Shown in pieces: positions 1-9,366 of a stretch of DNA of 64,000 bases. Under the pieces are notes generated by a model, which made no database searches, was not told the DNA's origin, and worked only from the letters and a program-made list of their open reading frames with translations. How positions within the stretch are numbered: the stretch's first letter is position 1; each line of letters opens with the position of its first letter. The stretch comes from an uncultured Tateyamaria sp. (GTDB taxonomy: Bacteria > Pseudomonadota > Alphaproteobacteria > Rhodobacterales > Rhodobacteraceae): the NCBI RefSeq assembly GCF_947496075.1, contig NZ_CANMBJ010000005.1:310001-374000 (forward strand). The letters are read 5' to 3'. A program made the translations under genes and the position numbers.

Positions 1-86
1 CGCGTAGGGAATAGAAAAGCACCCTGCAACAGTGTGCTGGCCCTGAGGCAGTTCCTCATCTTGGGTATCGACACTGAGGCATTTCA

Positions 87-968
87 TCAGTTCTTTTTCT
101 TCTCGGCTGCTGCGAACAAAGCGCCCGCCAAAAACAAAGGAACCGCGAAAATGAATGCCGTCGACAGCTGTAGCCTGAAAATGAACAGGTCCGCCAAAAA
201 CGGCCACAGAAGCGCCACGTATTCGAATGGCGCTAGACGCGAGGCCTCGGCGTAACGAAACGCAAGTGTCATCGCTATATGGGCAAATCCACCGAACACA
301 CCTGCAGCGATCAACAGGAGCAGTGTCTGAATGTCTGGGATGACCCAGCCCCAAGGCAGCGTAAACAACGCACCGATCATGGAGGCCAAGACAAAATAGA
401 GTGCTATGGCGCCCGGGCTTTCAGTTTTGTTGAGGCTGCGCACCATGATAAGTGCCAGAGCTGACAAGACCGCAGACACCAGGCCAATTGCGTATCCCAG
501 CAACCTTGCACTGTTTTTGGATCCGCCATCCAATTCCGGCCAGACCAGTACAACAACGCCGGAAAACCCCAGAACCAGCCCGCCTAGCCGCCATTGGGTT
601 ATCCTTTCCGAGAGCAGGAATACTGCAGCCACAGAAACCAGTACAGGGGTCAACTGCGCAATCAGGATGGCCTCGGCCAAGTTCAGACGATCAATCGCGG
701 CAAAGGATGTAAAAAGTGCCAGTGCGCCGAAACCGGACCGGATGAAATGAGCGCCGGGTCGTCTTGTTACCAAGCCACCGGGAAACTCATTCCTGATCCA
801 AAGAAACATCACCAAAGGTACAAGCGCAAAGAAGGAGCGGAAAAAGACGATCTCGCCCAATGGAACCTTGTCGCTGACGGCCTTTACACTGACGAACATT
901 CCCGCACCCAGAAGGCCAGACAGCAGGCGCAATGTGATACCGAAGGCTGGGCGATCAGTGCCGCTCAT
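87..968 (-). CDS. DMT-superfamily (EamA) inner-membrane exporter
   Basis: A 293-residue, very hydrophobic protein with about ten predicted membrane spans arranged as two EamA-type halves. The second half contains the typical segment beginning HIAMTLAFRYAEAS and the C-terminus is a short basic tail (AEKKKN). Members of the drug/metabolite transporter superfamily usually export small metabolites; the substrate cannot be read from sequence. I start it at the ATG whose TGA-overlap (ATGA) couples it to the preceding ABC permease, because the longer frame upstream reads as non-membrane, cysteine/arginine-rich nonsense. It is the last gene of the peptide/nickel-type ABC operon, so it may handle the same or a derived compound (inference). 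Confidence 0.88.
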   Translation of the reverse strand: MSGTDRPAFGITLRLLSGLLGAGMFVSVKAVSDKVPLGEIVFFRSFFALVPLVMFLWIRNEFPGGLVTRRPGAHFIRSGFGALALFTSFAAIDRLNLAEAILIAQLTPVLVSVAAVFLLSERITQWRLGGLVLGFSGVVVLVWPELDGGSKNSARLLGYAIGLVSAVLSALALIMVRSLNKTESPGAIALYFVLASMIGALFTLPWGWVIPDIQTLLLLIAAGVFGGFAHIAMTLAFRYAEASRLAPFEYVALLWPFLADLFIFRLQLSTAFIFAVPLFLAGALFAAAEKKKN

Positions 969-1759
969 TGCTCGGCGTCTTTTTCCGTCAAAGCATCCCG
1001 GAGCGCGTCCCCGGCAAGGTTGATGGCAAGAACACTGGTTACCACCGCCAAACCGGGCCAGATCATTTGCAGCGGCGTCGACCGCATGTGGATACGGGCA
1101 TCCAAAAGCATCGTTCCCCATTCCGGCATCGGTGGTTGGACACCGAAACCAAGGAACCCAAGCGCGGAGATGCCCAGAATGGCGCGAGCAAACATCCCGG
1201 TCCACACTACTGTGAGCGAGGGTAAGAGAGACGGTAAATAGTGCCAGCGTGCGATCGCCCAAGGAGGCACTCCAGCGAGTTTCGCTTGAATCACATAGCC
1301 CCGGGTTTTGAGTGAAAGCCCAACGCCTCTGGCAACCCGTGCGTATCTCATCCACCCGGTCGCGCTAAGGGCGAAGATCAAGCTCCATGTGCCAGCGCCC
1401 ATTAGCCCGGCAATCACGACGGCCGCCACCAGATCGGGAAAGGCAAGGAATGTATCGGTTGTTCGCATAACGGCCCAATCTGCCAACTTGCCGCCCAGCG
1501 CGGCGGCCAGGCCGATTGCCGTGCCGACACAAAGGCCAATGACCGAAATCAGGAACGCCAGCCCCAGGGACCACCGCGCTCCATGAAGCAGGCGGGACAG
1601 GATATCGCGACCAAGGGCGTCGGTTCCGAGCAAAAACTCCATGCTGGGTGGGCTGAGACGGTTGCGGATGTCGATCATTGTCGGCTCATACGGAGCAAAG
1701 ACGGGTCCAAACACGACGAGTAGTGCAATGATCCCTGCAAGCGCGACAACGCTACGCAT
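965..1759 (-). CDS. ABC transporter permease, DppC/NikC type
   Basis: Inner-membrane subunit of a peptide/nickel-family importer, about 264 residues with an N-terminal span (VVALAGIIALLVVF), the family hallmark GTDALGRDILSRL at about residue 47, and a binding-protein-dependent transport domain with five further spans ending GDALRDAL. The chosen ATG has a GGAG ribosome site seven bases upstream and overlaps the end of the upstream permease gene; an upstream in-frame ATG (1825) would add 22 residues lacking family similarity. Pairs with the next permease to form the channel. Substrate (peptide, nickel or another small cation complex) is not determinable here. Confidence 0.9.
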   Translation of the reverse strand: MRSVVALAGIIALLVVFGPVFAPYEPTMIDIRNRLSPPSMEFLLGTDALGRDILSRLLHGARWSLGLAFLISVIGLCVGTAIGLAAALGGKLADWAVMRTTDTFLAFPDLVAAVVIAGLMGAGTWSLIFALSATGWMRYARVARGVGLSLKTRGYVIQAKLAGVPPWAIARWHYLPSLLPSLTVVWTGMFARAILGISALGFLGFGVQPPMPEWGTMLLDARIHMRSTPLQMIWPGLAVVTSVLAINLAGDALRDALTEKDAEQ

Positions 1760-2690
1760 CTTGCTCTCCAATGCGCGGGTCAAGTGCGCGGTAGATGACA
1801 TCAATGACCAGATTGACGGTGACAAATAGCAGTGCTGTCAGGATGACCACGGCCTGCACTTGTGGAAAGTCACGTGCTTCGATGGCCGTTACCAGAAAGG
1901 TTCCCAGACCTGGACGGCCGAAGATGATTTCGACCATGACCGCCCCTTCGAGGAGGAAGGCCATTTCTAAGCCCAATACAGTAAGTACCGGGATCGCAGC
2001 ATGGGGGACCACGTGATCTCTGCCAATCGCCTTCGATGAAACGCCCCGGCGTTTGATGGCTGGCAAAAATGGCTGGGCGCGTGCCTCAAGGATGCCTGAA
2101 CGGATAATGCGGGTTAGCGATGCAGCAACGCCAAGACCGAGCGTAAGGGCCGGCAATACGGCATGGGCCGGTGTCCGTGCGCCCATGGCAGGCAGCCAGG
2201 CAAGATGGACAGCAAAGATTAGGATAAGCAAAAGTCCAAGCCAGTAGGCCGGAATGGCAGCTCCAAGAGATGCGATTGCAACCGCCAACCGATCGAGCCA
2301 GCCGCCCGGTCGTTTGGTGGCGACAAATGCCAATGGTATTGAGACAACGAGGCCGATGGCAAGACCAACCAATGCGAGCGGAACAGTATAGGAAATTGCC
2401 GTCAACAGGTCAGGCAATACCTCCCGGCCTGTGACCGACGAGTTTCCAAAATCGAATACAAGCAGAGGGCGGACCCAAGACTGGAATGCAGACCAAAAAC
2501 CAACATCGAGCCCGACCTCTTCCCGGACTATGGCGATCACTTCGTCAGTCACGAGAGCATCAAATCGCGCCATGGCGATCGACTGAGCGGGATCGCCAGG
2601 GGCATGCCACAGCAACGCAAAAGTTGCCAATGCCGTGCCCGCGAGAACGATCAATGCACGCAGAACGAGATCAACAATACTTGCGATCAT
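1752..2690 (-). CDS. ABC transporter permease, DppB/NikB type
   Basis: About 312 residues with the standard DppB layout: N-terminal span (VLRALIVLAGTALATFALL), a periplasmic segment, then a five-span permease domain containing GVAASLTRIIRSGILE and, near the C-terminus, the family signature VEIIFGRPGLGTFLV. The start is set where ATG overlaps the TGA of the upstream ATPase gene (ATGA); 18 extra residues upstream (from 2744) are unlikely. Translationally coupled on both sides, so it forms the heterodimeric channel with the downstream DppC-type subunit. Confidence 0.9.
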   Translation of the reverse strand: MIASIVDLVLRALIVLAGTALATFALLWHAPGDPAQSIAMARFDALVTDEVIAIVREEVGLDVGFWSAFQSWVRPLLVFDFGNSSVTGREVLPDLLTAISYTVPLALVGLAIGLVVSIPLAFVATKRPGGWLDRLAVAIASLGAAIPAYWLGLLLILIFAVHLAWLPAMGARTPAHAVLPALTLGLGVAASLTRIIRSGILEARAQPFLPAIKRRGVSSKAIGRDHVVPHAAIPVLTVLGLEMAFLLEGAVMVEIIFGRPGLGTFLVTAIEARDFPQVQAVVILTALLFVTVNLVIDVIYRALDPRIGEQDA

Positions 2691-3412
2691 ACCGGCGGTT
2701 CCAATGCTCCAAGCGCCACGGCTGCATCTCGTAAGGTTCGGCAATATTCAGATTTCGGTGACGCCATGAATACTTGCGGCGTCGAGATTTCGTCGATCCG
2801 ACCGGACTTTAAAACCGCGATTTCATCGGCATGGGCAACGGCATATCCCAAATCATGTGTCACGATTAAAGCGGCGAAACCTTCTTCGTCCTGCAAGTCC
2901 GCAATCAGCTTCGCCGTGTGCTTTTGCGTTACCGCATCAAGAGCCGACAACGGTTCGTCGAAGAGAACGAATGGCGGTGCGGCGATCAACGCCCTAAGGA
3001 TGCCAACCCGCTGCGCCTGTCCGATGGAAACCGCGCTGGGGCGTCTGTCCAAAAGGCCGGGGTATAATTCGAGACCGCGGCATAGACGTTCCAAGCGGTC
3101 GTCTTGCACCTTAAGCTTACCAGCAGTGACCGTCTCGAAAACGGAATGGCGCAAGGATAAGGCTGGATTGAAAGCAGAGCGAGGTTCTTGCATGACCAGC
3201 GCAGGTCTGCAGGATCGGACAGGTGCGCCAGCCCATGTGATCGACCCGTGCGAGGGTTTTAAAAGGCCAAGGATCGCGGCGATCAGCGTCGATTTTCCCG
3301 CGCCACTTTCGCCGACGACAGCCAGAGTTTTTCCAGGGTCCAGCGAAAGTGAGATGCCCTTGAGCGCGACAGAAGCACCGCGTTTGACCGAGACGTGATC
3401 GACCTTCAACAT
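2687..3412 (-). CDS. ABC transporter ATP-binding protein, DppF-like
   Basis: A 241-residue nucleotide-binding subunit. Visible motifs: Walker A GESGAGKST near residue 35, a degenerate signature VSIGQAQRV in place of LSGGQ, Walker B VLFDEPLSAL and the switch histidine in LIVTHDLGYAVAHADE. Shorter than typical DppF (about 320) because it lacks most of the C-terminal oligopeptide-transporter extension. Start overlaps the preceding ATPase gene by a few bases. Energises the two permeases downstream together with its partner ATPase. Confidence 0.9.
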   Translation of the reverse strand: MLKVDHVSVKRGASVALKGISLSLDPGKTLAVVGESGAGKSTLIAAILGLLKPSHGSITWAGAPVRSCRPALVMQEPRSAFNPALSLRHSVFETVTAGKLKVQDDRLERLCRGLELYPGLLDRRPSAVSIGQAQRVGILRALIAAPPFVLFDEPLSALDAVTQKHTAKLIADLQDEEGFAALIVTHDLGYAVAHADEIAVLKSGRIDEISTPQVFMASPKSEYCRTLRDAAVALGALEPPV

Positions 3413-4089
3413 GGCAGGGCAAACCAGTTTCGATGAGCCGCGAGCACTTTAGAGGGTTCCGATTGGGGGCGTTCAAGAATGTCTTTTGTTGATGCGTGCT
3501 CCACGATCTGCCCTTCGTGCATCACCATCAATTGTGAAACGCGTCGCGCAACCAATCCGAGGTCATGAGTGATAAGCATCATTGCAGTTTTGCTGCCCCG
3601 AAGATGTCGATCAAGCAAGCCCATGGTCGCAGCCGCGATCACAGGGTCCAGTGCCGATGTTGGTTCATCAAGAACGATGAGATCAGGTACCCCCATAAGT
3701 GCCATTGCAATGACGAACCTTTGCTGCATGCCTCGGCTCCACGCCCAAGGCCGCTTGCGCAGATCGCCGCCTTCGATTTTCAGCGATGAAAAGAGGGCCT
3801 TCTGATCGGCGGCACCCGGCTGTAAACCCAAAGCCTGTTCTGCCTCACGCCAATGGAATGCCATGCTACGCAGCGGGTCCAGCGCCTCGTCCGGGCTTTG
3901 GGGAACATGCGCCACGGTATGGCTTTGCGCCCTCAACGCATCAACCAATACGTGCCCTAGGGTCGACTTACCCGATCCCGACGCTCCGACCAGTCCGATC
4001 CTGTCACCGGGTGAAATTGCAAGTGAGGTTGGACAAAGAATGGTCTGACCTGAGCGCATCGCACTCAGGCCGGAAACGGAAAGCGTCAT
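3406..4089 (-). CDS. ABC transporter ATP-binding protein, DppD-like (short)
   Basis: A 227-residue ATPase with Walker A GASGSGKST (about residue 35), Walker B LIVLDEPTSALD and switch LITHDLGLVARRV. The signature loop reads SRGMQQR rather than LSGGQQR, so ATP hydrolysis geometry may be altered or compensated by its partner. It is shorter than usual DppD (about 330) and lacks the C-terminal domain. Overlaps the downstream ATPase gene and begins four bases inside the end of the upstream substrate-binding protein gene (ATGA), so all components are co-translated. Confidence 0.88.
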   Translation of the reverse strand: MTLSVSGLSAMRSGQTILCPTSLAISPGDRIGLVGASGSGKSTLGHVLVDALRAQSHTVAHVPQSPDEALDPLRSMAFHWREAEQALGLQPGAADQKALFSSLKIEGGDLRKRPWAWSRGMQQRFVIAMALMGVPDLIVLDEPTSALDPVIAAATMGLLDRHLRGSKTAMMLITHDLGLVARRVSQLMVMHEGQIVEHASTKDILERPQSEPSKVLAAHRNWFALPC

Positions 4090-5609
4090 TCAACAAACTT
4101 CGTTTCATGCGTGATCCAGTAGGTCTCGGTTGGATGCACGGCATAGCCAGTGAGGCCGGGTTTGGCGACATTGACTTGGTTGACATGGAAGACAGGAATG
4201 ATGGCGGTATCTGCTGCGATGATATGCTGCGCTTCGTCATAGATCGCTTCTCGCTCTTCATGGTCAAACGTCAGGCGGCCCTTTTCGAGCAACTTGTCCA
4301 AGGCGGCGTTCGCATAGTTCCCGGAGTTCGAAGCACCGTCGGATTTCAACAATGTTTCAAGAACCGCACCTGGATCTCCCTGTGGCGTGGTCACCCAAGC
4401 TTGCAGGAAAAGATCAGCTGAGCCGTCCGCAATAGCGTCGCTGCTCGCCCCCCATTCTCCGACTTTGACATTCGCTGTGATCCCGATGGCCGAAAGAAAT
4501 GCCTGTGTCAGTTCGGCCGTCGGTGACAGGGCCGCGCGCGAAGAATAGGTCACGATGTCAATCTCAAGCGGCTCACCATCCAGCATCCAGCGCCCGCCTT
4601 GTTTGACGGCACCAGCTTCTGACAACAGTTCTTCAGCCTTTGCCGGATCGTACACTGCCTGAACATCCGCAGCCCAGCCCTTCCCGTCAGGATACACAGT
4701 CCCGGCAGCGGAGCCACCAACCCCAGAGAGAACAGCATCGACGATGCCCTGACGATCAATTGCCAAAGATACAGCGCGGCGCACCAGCGGGTTGGCCATC
4801 GGCCCGCTGGCAGCATTCACTGTGTAGAAATAGAGGCGGGCCGTTGGCTCAGAAAAGCCAAGTGCACCAGTGCTCTTGATCCGCTCAAAATCACTCTCCG
4901 GGTAATTGATAACCATATCGACCTCGCCCGCCTCGAAGGCCAGTGCCGCCGTGGCCGGATCGCCGGACACAACCGCACGAACCTCTTCCAAGCCGGGAGC
5001 GCCAAGCCGATAGTTCGGGTTCGCTTCAACACGATAAAACTGGTTCGGTACAGCCTCTGCAAAAGAATACGGGCCAGTCGCATTGATCGGAAACGCATCC
5101 GACGGCGGGCCTAGAATCGCGATGCCGGGTTCAGACAGCGTCCAAGGGAAGGCCGCGTTCGGGCTGTTGGTCTCGAACACCACGACGCTATCACCGTCGG
5201 CTGACATTCCCGCCAGATCCAGCAGGTTCATCACCCGGGCGTTGTGCCCCGGGTGGTTCTGATCCGAAATCGGCGCAATCGCATCAATCACGGCCTGTGC
5301 CGTCAGCGGCGTACCATCGTGGAACTGTACTCGGTCCCGCAACGTAACACGCCATTTTGTCGGTGAAGACTGTTCAATGCTTTCAGCCAGACGTGGATAA
5401 AGCTTCAGATCATAATCGATCCCCATCAGCGTCTCGGTGACGCCGGTCTGGTTGGATAGCCATCCATTGTAACCAGCCCGGGGGTCTGGCACCTCAGCGC
5501 TCGGACCCGAGCCGGTCGATATGTTGAGACTTCCCTCTTGGGCAAATGTCGGCAACGCGTGGCTCAGCGTCACGATTGCAGCAAAGACAAGTCTGGTGAC
5601 GATAGACAT
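4086..5609 (-). CDS. Periplasmic substrate-binding protein, peptide/nickel family (SBP_bac_5)
   Basis: A 507-residue exported protein with a Sec signal peptide (hydrophobic core LVFAAIVTLSHALPTFA, likely cleavage after TFAQ) followed by a family-5 extracellular binding domain, e.g. LYPRLAESIEQ, WRVTLRDRVQFHDGTPLTAQ and RRAVSLAIDRQGIVDAVL. It captures the substrate in the periplasm and delivers it to the permeases encoded just downstream. Several features (short ATPases, NikA-like motifs) would also fit a nickel/metallophore importer, but I see no diagnostic ligand residues. Preceded by a 95-residue gene 12 bases upstream. Confidence 0.9.
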   Translation of the reverse strand: MSIVTRLVFAAIVTLSHALPTFAQEGSLNISTGSGPSAEVPDPRAGYNGWLSNQTGVTETLMGIDYDLKLYPRLAESIEQSSPTKWRVTLRDRVQFHDGTPLTAQAVIDAIAPISDQNHPGHNARVMNLLDLAGMSADGDSVVVFETNSPNAAFPWTLSEPGIAILGPPSDAFPINATGPYSFAEAVPNQFYRVEANPNYRLGAPGLEEVRAVVSGDPATAALAFEAGEVDMVINYPESDFERIKSTGALGFSEPTARLYFYTVNAASGPMANPLVRRAVSLAIDRQGIVDAVLSGVGGSAAGTVYPDGKGWAADVQAVYDPAKAEELLSEAGAVKQGGRWMLDGEPLEIDIVTYSSRAALSPTAELTQAFLSAIGITANVKVGEWGASSDAIADGSADLFLQAWVTTPQGDPGAVLETLLKSDGASNSGNYANAALDKLLEKGRLTFDHEEREAIYDEAQHIIAADTAIIPVFHVNQVNVAKPGLTGYAVHPTETYWITHETKFVE

Positions 5610-5621
5610 CGGGAAGCTCCT

Positions 5622-5909
5622 TTAGGCTTGAGAATTGGTAATGGCGTGTTGAGCGGCATACTTGTCGCGCATCAGCATGCGCGCCTCGACCTGCGAGAGT
5701 GAATACAGCGTCTCTTCAACACTGTGCCCTCTTGCATGAGCTTTGTTCCAGATGCGACGCGCTGATGTCGGGGACCATGGTAGAACTGCCTGTGAAAGCC
5801 ACTGCCTTAGGGGTGCTGGCAGAGAGTCATATGTTCGCATCGGATCGCTGAGACGACGCTTGCCACGAAGGCTTGTTTGTCCGAGATTGCGAGTGAGTTG
5901 CGCAGACAT
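5622..5909 (-). CDS. Small conserved protein, DUF6525-like
   Basis: A 95-residue basic protein without membrane spans. It contains TRNLGQTSLRGKRR followed by PMRTYDSLPAPLRQWLSQAVLPWSP, a pattern I associate from memory with the alphaproteobacterial DUF6525 family of unknown function. It lies 12 bases upstream of the substrate-binding protein gene and is probably the first gene of that operon. Function unknown; the Trp/Arg-rich helix may bind nucleic acid or protein, but this is speculation. Family assignment is from memory of the motif, not a search. Confidence 0.7.
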   Translation of the reverse strand: MSAQLTRNLGQTSLRGKRRLSDPMRTYDSLPAPLRQWLSQAVLPWSPTSARRIWNKAHARGHSVEETLYSLSQVEARMLMRDKYAAQHAITNSQA

Positions 5910-5980
5910 CTTGAATGGTCAAAGCTTGAAAAAAGGGTATTCATGCAACTAGCGGAGCTACATAAGGCACGCAACACCGT

Positions 5981-6421
5981 TTGTTACGTGAGCGTCAAAA
6001 TAAGCGGAACTACGCGTTGAAGCGAAACAGTCGCCTGTCACTTGCCCTGCACACGCTAAGCCATATGGCGGGCGATCCGAGCCGCATGCGCACATCCGCA
6101 GATATCGCCGAACACGCTGGTACCAATCCCGTGGTCGTACGCCGTGTCCTGGGCCGACTTCGAAAAGCCGGGCTATTGACCTCGGAAAAGGGGCATTCAG
6201 GTGGCTGGCGTTTGGCACAGGCACCGGAAGACATTACACTTGCCGATGTCTACCTTGCACTCGACGAGCGTTTGGTCACCGGTGGTGACAGTGATGAAGC
6301 GCCTGCATGTTCTGTAGAAAAAGCTTTGCATAAACGGGTCACTGGCGTTCTGGAAGATGTCGAACAAAGGCTGATCCAAAGACTGAGTGAAACCTCAATC
6401 TCCGAAGTTCGCGGCAACTGA
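5981..6421 (+). CDS. Rrf2-family transcriptional regulator
   Basis: A winged-helix regulator of about 134-146 residues. The opening KRNSRLSLALHTLSHMA and the helix-turn-helix segment ADIAEHAGTNPVVVRRVLGRLRKAGLLTSEKGHSGGWRLAQ are typical of Rrf2 proteins. Only one cysteine (in APACSV) lies where IscR/NsrR keep three cluster ligands, so a stable Fe-S cluster is unlikely; it resembles the YwnA/Rrf2 branch lacking a cluster. The true start may be the TTG at 6017 (residue 13), since the family usually begins at that point. Transcribed away from the ABC operon, it might control it (inference). Confidence 0.88.
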   Translation: MLRERQNKRNYALKRNSRLSLALHTLSHMAGDPSRMRTSADIAEHAGTNPVVVRRVLGRLRKAGLLTSEKGHSGGWRLAQAPEDITLADVYLALDERLVTGGDSDEAPACSVEKALHKRVTGVLEDVEQRLIQRLSETSISEVRGN

Positions 6422-6515
6422 TCGCAACATCGCCACCTCCGGGGACATCCTTGTTGGTGGAATTTTTGCCTCGTTCGTGGGTGCGCAGCGTGCACAATTT
6501 TGGTCTTCAATGCAG

Positions 6516-6545
6516 CAAACCGGCTGCATTTGTGCGACCGGTTTG
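6516..6545. terminator. Inverted repeat between convergent genes (candidate bidirectional terminator)
   Basis: A perfect 8-bp inverted repeat (CAAACCGG / CCGGTTTG) with a 14-base loop lies between the convergent Rrf2 and acyl-CoA dehydrogenase genes. No strong T-run follows on either strand, so it may be a weak intrinsic terminator or transcript-end stabiliser. Confidence 0.4.
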
Positions 6546-6584
6546 CCGGGGCATCACGTCGTCGTACTGCGTCCTTTTCGTCTT

Positions 6585-7790
6585 TTATTGCGCCGCAATC
6601 TCATCAGCTTGTTCGTGCTGCTCGCCAAACCCTTTTGGAACCGGGAGGTCCGGTAGCGCCGCCGCCCTTTTTTGCAACGCGCGCCCGATCACAACGCGAC
6701 TGATTTCTGTGGTTCCGTCTACAATCCGAAGCATTTGAGCAAGGCGGGACAGACGATCCAAACCGTAAGGCTGCAAAAGACCCATGCCACCAAGGACTTG
6801 AGTGCAGGTGTTTGCAGCCTTCACTGCAGCGTCCGGGACAAATCGTTTTGCATGGGCAGCCATCAAAGGGCCGTCCGGCGTACCAAGCGCCTCGGCCGCT
6901 CTGCGATAGAGCAGTCTTGACGCTTCAAGGTCGGTCGCAACTTCGCCAAGCATCCATTGAATGCCATCAAGATCCAGGTTTTTGCCACCAAACATCTTGC
7001 GGTTCTTGGAATAGGACAGTGCCGTATCCAGGGCCGATTGCATCAAGCCGCAGCATCCGGATGCAATAGAAACACGGGCAATGTCGATCGCCATAAGCGA
7101 ACCCTGCAGGCCCTGACCAATAGGCAGGACGATGTTGTCTTCGCTGACGACCACCTTGTCGAGATACATTTCAGACATGGGCAGGAAGTTGTAGGACGGG
7201 GTATCGTAGAGCGGACCAAAGCTGATCCCCGGTGCATCGACAGGAATGGCGATCATTGCCATATCCTTGTGCCCGGGCGCATCGCTTGTCTTGACGACGG
7301 TGAAATAAATATCGGCTTCTGTCGCAAGGCTGACCCATGCTTTTGATCCACTGATCGTCCATGTCCCATCGTCGTTTATTGTGGCCCGGGTGTACATTTG
7401 CATCGGGTCCGAACCGGACTGTGGTTCGGTGAGCGCAAAGTTCGCCAACTTGTGGCCGGACGTCAGATCGCGGGCCCAGTGCTGTTTGAAGGCATCAGTA
7501 CCGTAGCTGCATCCCGCAAACGTACAAATATTGTGCATGGATAGGGCAAAAGCATATGCCCCATCACCAAGGCCCAACTGCTCGTAAACTTGGATACCTT
7601 CGGGCAAGGGCAACCCCTGCCCGCCAAACTCTTCAGGTGCATAAAGGCCGGTCAGACCAGCAGCCCCGGCTTTGTCCGATGCATCGCGGGGCCACGTCTT
7701 GGCGGCATTCCATGCATCCACATTCGGCAAGATCACCTGCTCGGCGTGGTCACGAGCAGCATTTAGGATGGCAGCGAGTTTATCAGTCAC
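6585..7790 (-). CDS. Acyl-CoA dehydrogenase
   Basis: A 401-residue flavoprotein with the three ACAD domains: N-terminal helical domain (to about 120), beta-barrel middle domain with [12 protein letters not shown] (FAD/substrate loop), and C-terminal four-helix bundle ending [18 protein letters not shown], whose Glu in GTTEI occupies the position of the catalytic base in many family members. It catalyses alpha,beta-desaturation of an acyl-CoA in fatty-acid or branched-chain/aromatic catabolism; chain specificity cannot be inferred. It stands alone, downstream of and co-oriented with an AraC-type regulator gene, which may activate it. Confidence 0.92.
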   Translation of the reverse strand: MTDKLAAILNAARDHAEQVILPNVDAWNAAKTWPRDASDKAGAAGLTGLYAPEEFGGQGLPLPEGIQVYEQLGLGDGAYAFALSMHNICTFAGCSYGTDAFKQHWARDLTSGHKLANFALTEPQSGSDPMQMYTRATINDDGTWTISGSKAWVSLATEADIYFTVVKTSDAPGHKDMAMIAIPVDAPGISFGPLYDTPSYNFLPMSEMYLDKVVVSEDNIVLPIGQGLQGSLMAIDIARVSIASGCCGLMQSALDTALSYSKNRKMFGGKNLDLDGIQWMLGEVATDLEASRLLYRRAAEALGTPDGPLMAAHAKRFVPDAAVKAANTCTQVLGGMGLLQPYGLDRLSRLAQMLRIVDGTTEISRVVIGRALQKRAAALPDLPVPKGFGEQHEQADEIAAQ

Positions 7791-7972
7791 TGGTGTCTTC
7801 CTTTCAGAAACCGGCAGTCAGAACATGCCACATCACTCTGCATTGCCTTGAGGCAACAAAAGCCGATGCTGGCTAGTTTGCGTGTGAATTACCCTTAAAA
7901 TAAGGATGTCCAGCAACGGTTAACCATCTCTTGGGGTGACAAGATATTGTCCAAAAGTGACAAAGTGAGTTC

Positions 7973-8992
7973 TTAGTTTGGCGCGCGGCGATAGTGGCTG
8001 GGCGTACTTCCTGTCCACCGCTGAAAGGCCCGATGGAAATTGGCCGCCGACGAAAAGCCGACATCCTGAGCAATCTCCTCAATGGTTTTAAGACCCGCAC
8101 GCAAACTGCGAATGGCAATGTCGCGGCGCAGTCCATCCTTGATCGCCTGAAAGGAGGTACCGTCGGCCTCCAATCTTCGAATAAGCGTCCGCGAGGTCAT
8201 ATTCATGGCATCCGCCGCATTGGTCAGATTTGCGTTCTCCCACCCCGTTTGACTGAGGTATGTGCGCACACGCAAAGACTGCGTATGCTCCCGTGATTTT
8301 GTAAAAATCCAGTCTCTGGGTGCGTTCTGCAAGAAGTCATCAAGGTCTGCTCTGTTGCGCACTTGTACGCGCCCGATCTTGTCCAAGACCAAAGTCAGAG
8401 ACGTTTCTTTCCTACCGAATGACACGGGCGCGGGGAAAACAATTGCATAGTCCTGATCGAATTCGGGTCGCGCGAAAGCGAACCCTACGTGCTTTACAGG
8501 CACTTCATGCCCCGCCATCCAGGATATCAGACCGTGTGCCAATTTCAGGATCAACATATGCCCGAACCGTTGCACCTCGGCGCCGCGCTGGGGATGCAAC
8601 GTCAACGTCAGAAGGCCATCTGCTTCGGTTAGGTCGAACTGGTAGTCGTCCAGCAGCAGGTTCCAGAACGTTGAAAACCGATAAAGTGCTGAAGACAGCG
8701 ACGTCGCTTCGCGTACGGAAGTCAAAAGGTGCTGAAGCGCCCGCGGACGGACCGGACGGCTCCACAGCCCCATCATCTCATCCCCTGTCTCGACGGCGGC
8801 CATTTGATAAAGGCCAACAATCTGATCCAGAGTAACCCTATCGTTTGATTGACCCTGACCCATCGAGAGATGGGACCGTTCCAGTAGCGACGCCAGTTGC
8901 TCATCGGTGCAAAGCGCGCGCAGTGCGACAAGCCAGTCGCTGATAAACGGATAGGATACTGTTGAGAGGGTTGTCGGTACGGCAGCTGTCAT
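7973..8992 (-). CDS. AraC-family transcriptional regulator
   Basis: A 339-residue regulator of the Arabinose_bd/AraC architecture common for lipid- and amine-responsive regulators: an N-terminal ligand/oligomerisation domain (about 1-210) and a C-terminal AraC DNA-binding domain (about 235-335) with NLTNAADAMNMTSRTLIRRLEADGTSFQAI as first helix-turn-helix and EEIAQDVGFSSAANFHRAFQRWTGSTPSHYRR as second. The 180-bp gap to the acyl-CoA dehydrogenase gene on the same strand makes that gene the obvious candidate target. Confidence 0.92.
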   Translation of the reverse strand: MTAAVPTTLSTVSYPFISDWLVALRALCTDEQLASLLERSHLSMGQGQSNDRVTLDQIVGLYQMAAVETGDEMMGLWSRPVRPRALQHLLTSVREATSLSSALYRFSTFWNLLLDDYQFDLTEADGLLTLTLHPQRGAEVQRFGHMLILKLAHGLISWMAGHEVPVKHVGFAFARPEFDQDYAIVFPAPVSFGRKETSLTLVLDKIGRVQVRNRADLDDFLQNAPRDWIFTKSREHTQSLRVRTYLSQTGWENANLTNAADAMNMTSRTLIRRLEADGTSFQAIKDGLRRDIAIRSLRAGLKTIEEIAQDVGFSSAANFHRAFQRWTGSTPSHYRRAPN

Positions 8993-9366
8993 ACTCGCAC
9001 GCTAGCTAGGTTCGGGTCACATGACCAATAGATGACCACTGGCGCGACTACGATTGAAGATGGGAAGATCTTGACCGCAGTTGAACAACCGCACTGACAA
9101 TCATGAGCCCGTTTGATTTCGTTACCACCAACAATTCTTAAATCACCTGACTTTGACAACGAAACGATTTTGATCTGCAAGGCCAGACCAATTCCATTAA
9201 CTAGGCAAATTCAATGGGCTACAAATTGATCCGATTGGGTCGGTCATTGCCGGTCTCAAAAACAATTGGGAAAGAAGTTTTTCTAAAAAAACACACCAAA
9301 AAGACTATACCCAAGGCGAAACACAACTTAAAGTAGTTTGGCTAGCCTGTTCAGGGAATTGAAGTC
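8993..9366. other. 374-bp intergenic region between divergent genes
   Basis: AT-richer stretch separating the AraC-type regulator (minus) from the histidine kinase (plus); it must hold both promoters. It contains no ORF with protein-like composition. I could not identify a convincing operator. Confidence 0.6.

Noticed and set aside
87..1355. Long start for the DMT exporter (422 residues)
   Set aside because: The first 129 residues overlap the ABC permease gene in another frame and are not membrane-like; the ATGA overlap at 968 gives a normal-length exporter.
6017..6421. Rrf2 protein as an Fe-S sensor of the IscR/NsrR type
   Set aside because: Only one cysteine is found in the region where three ligands would be needed.
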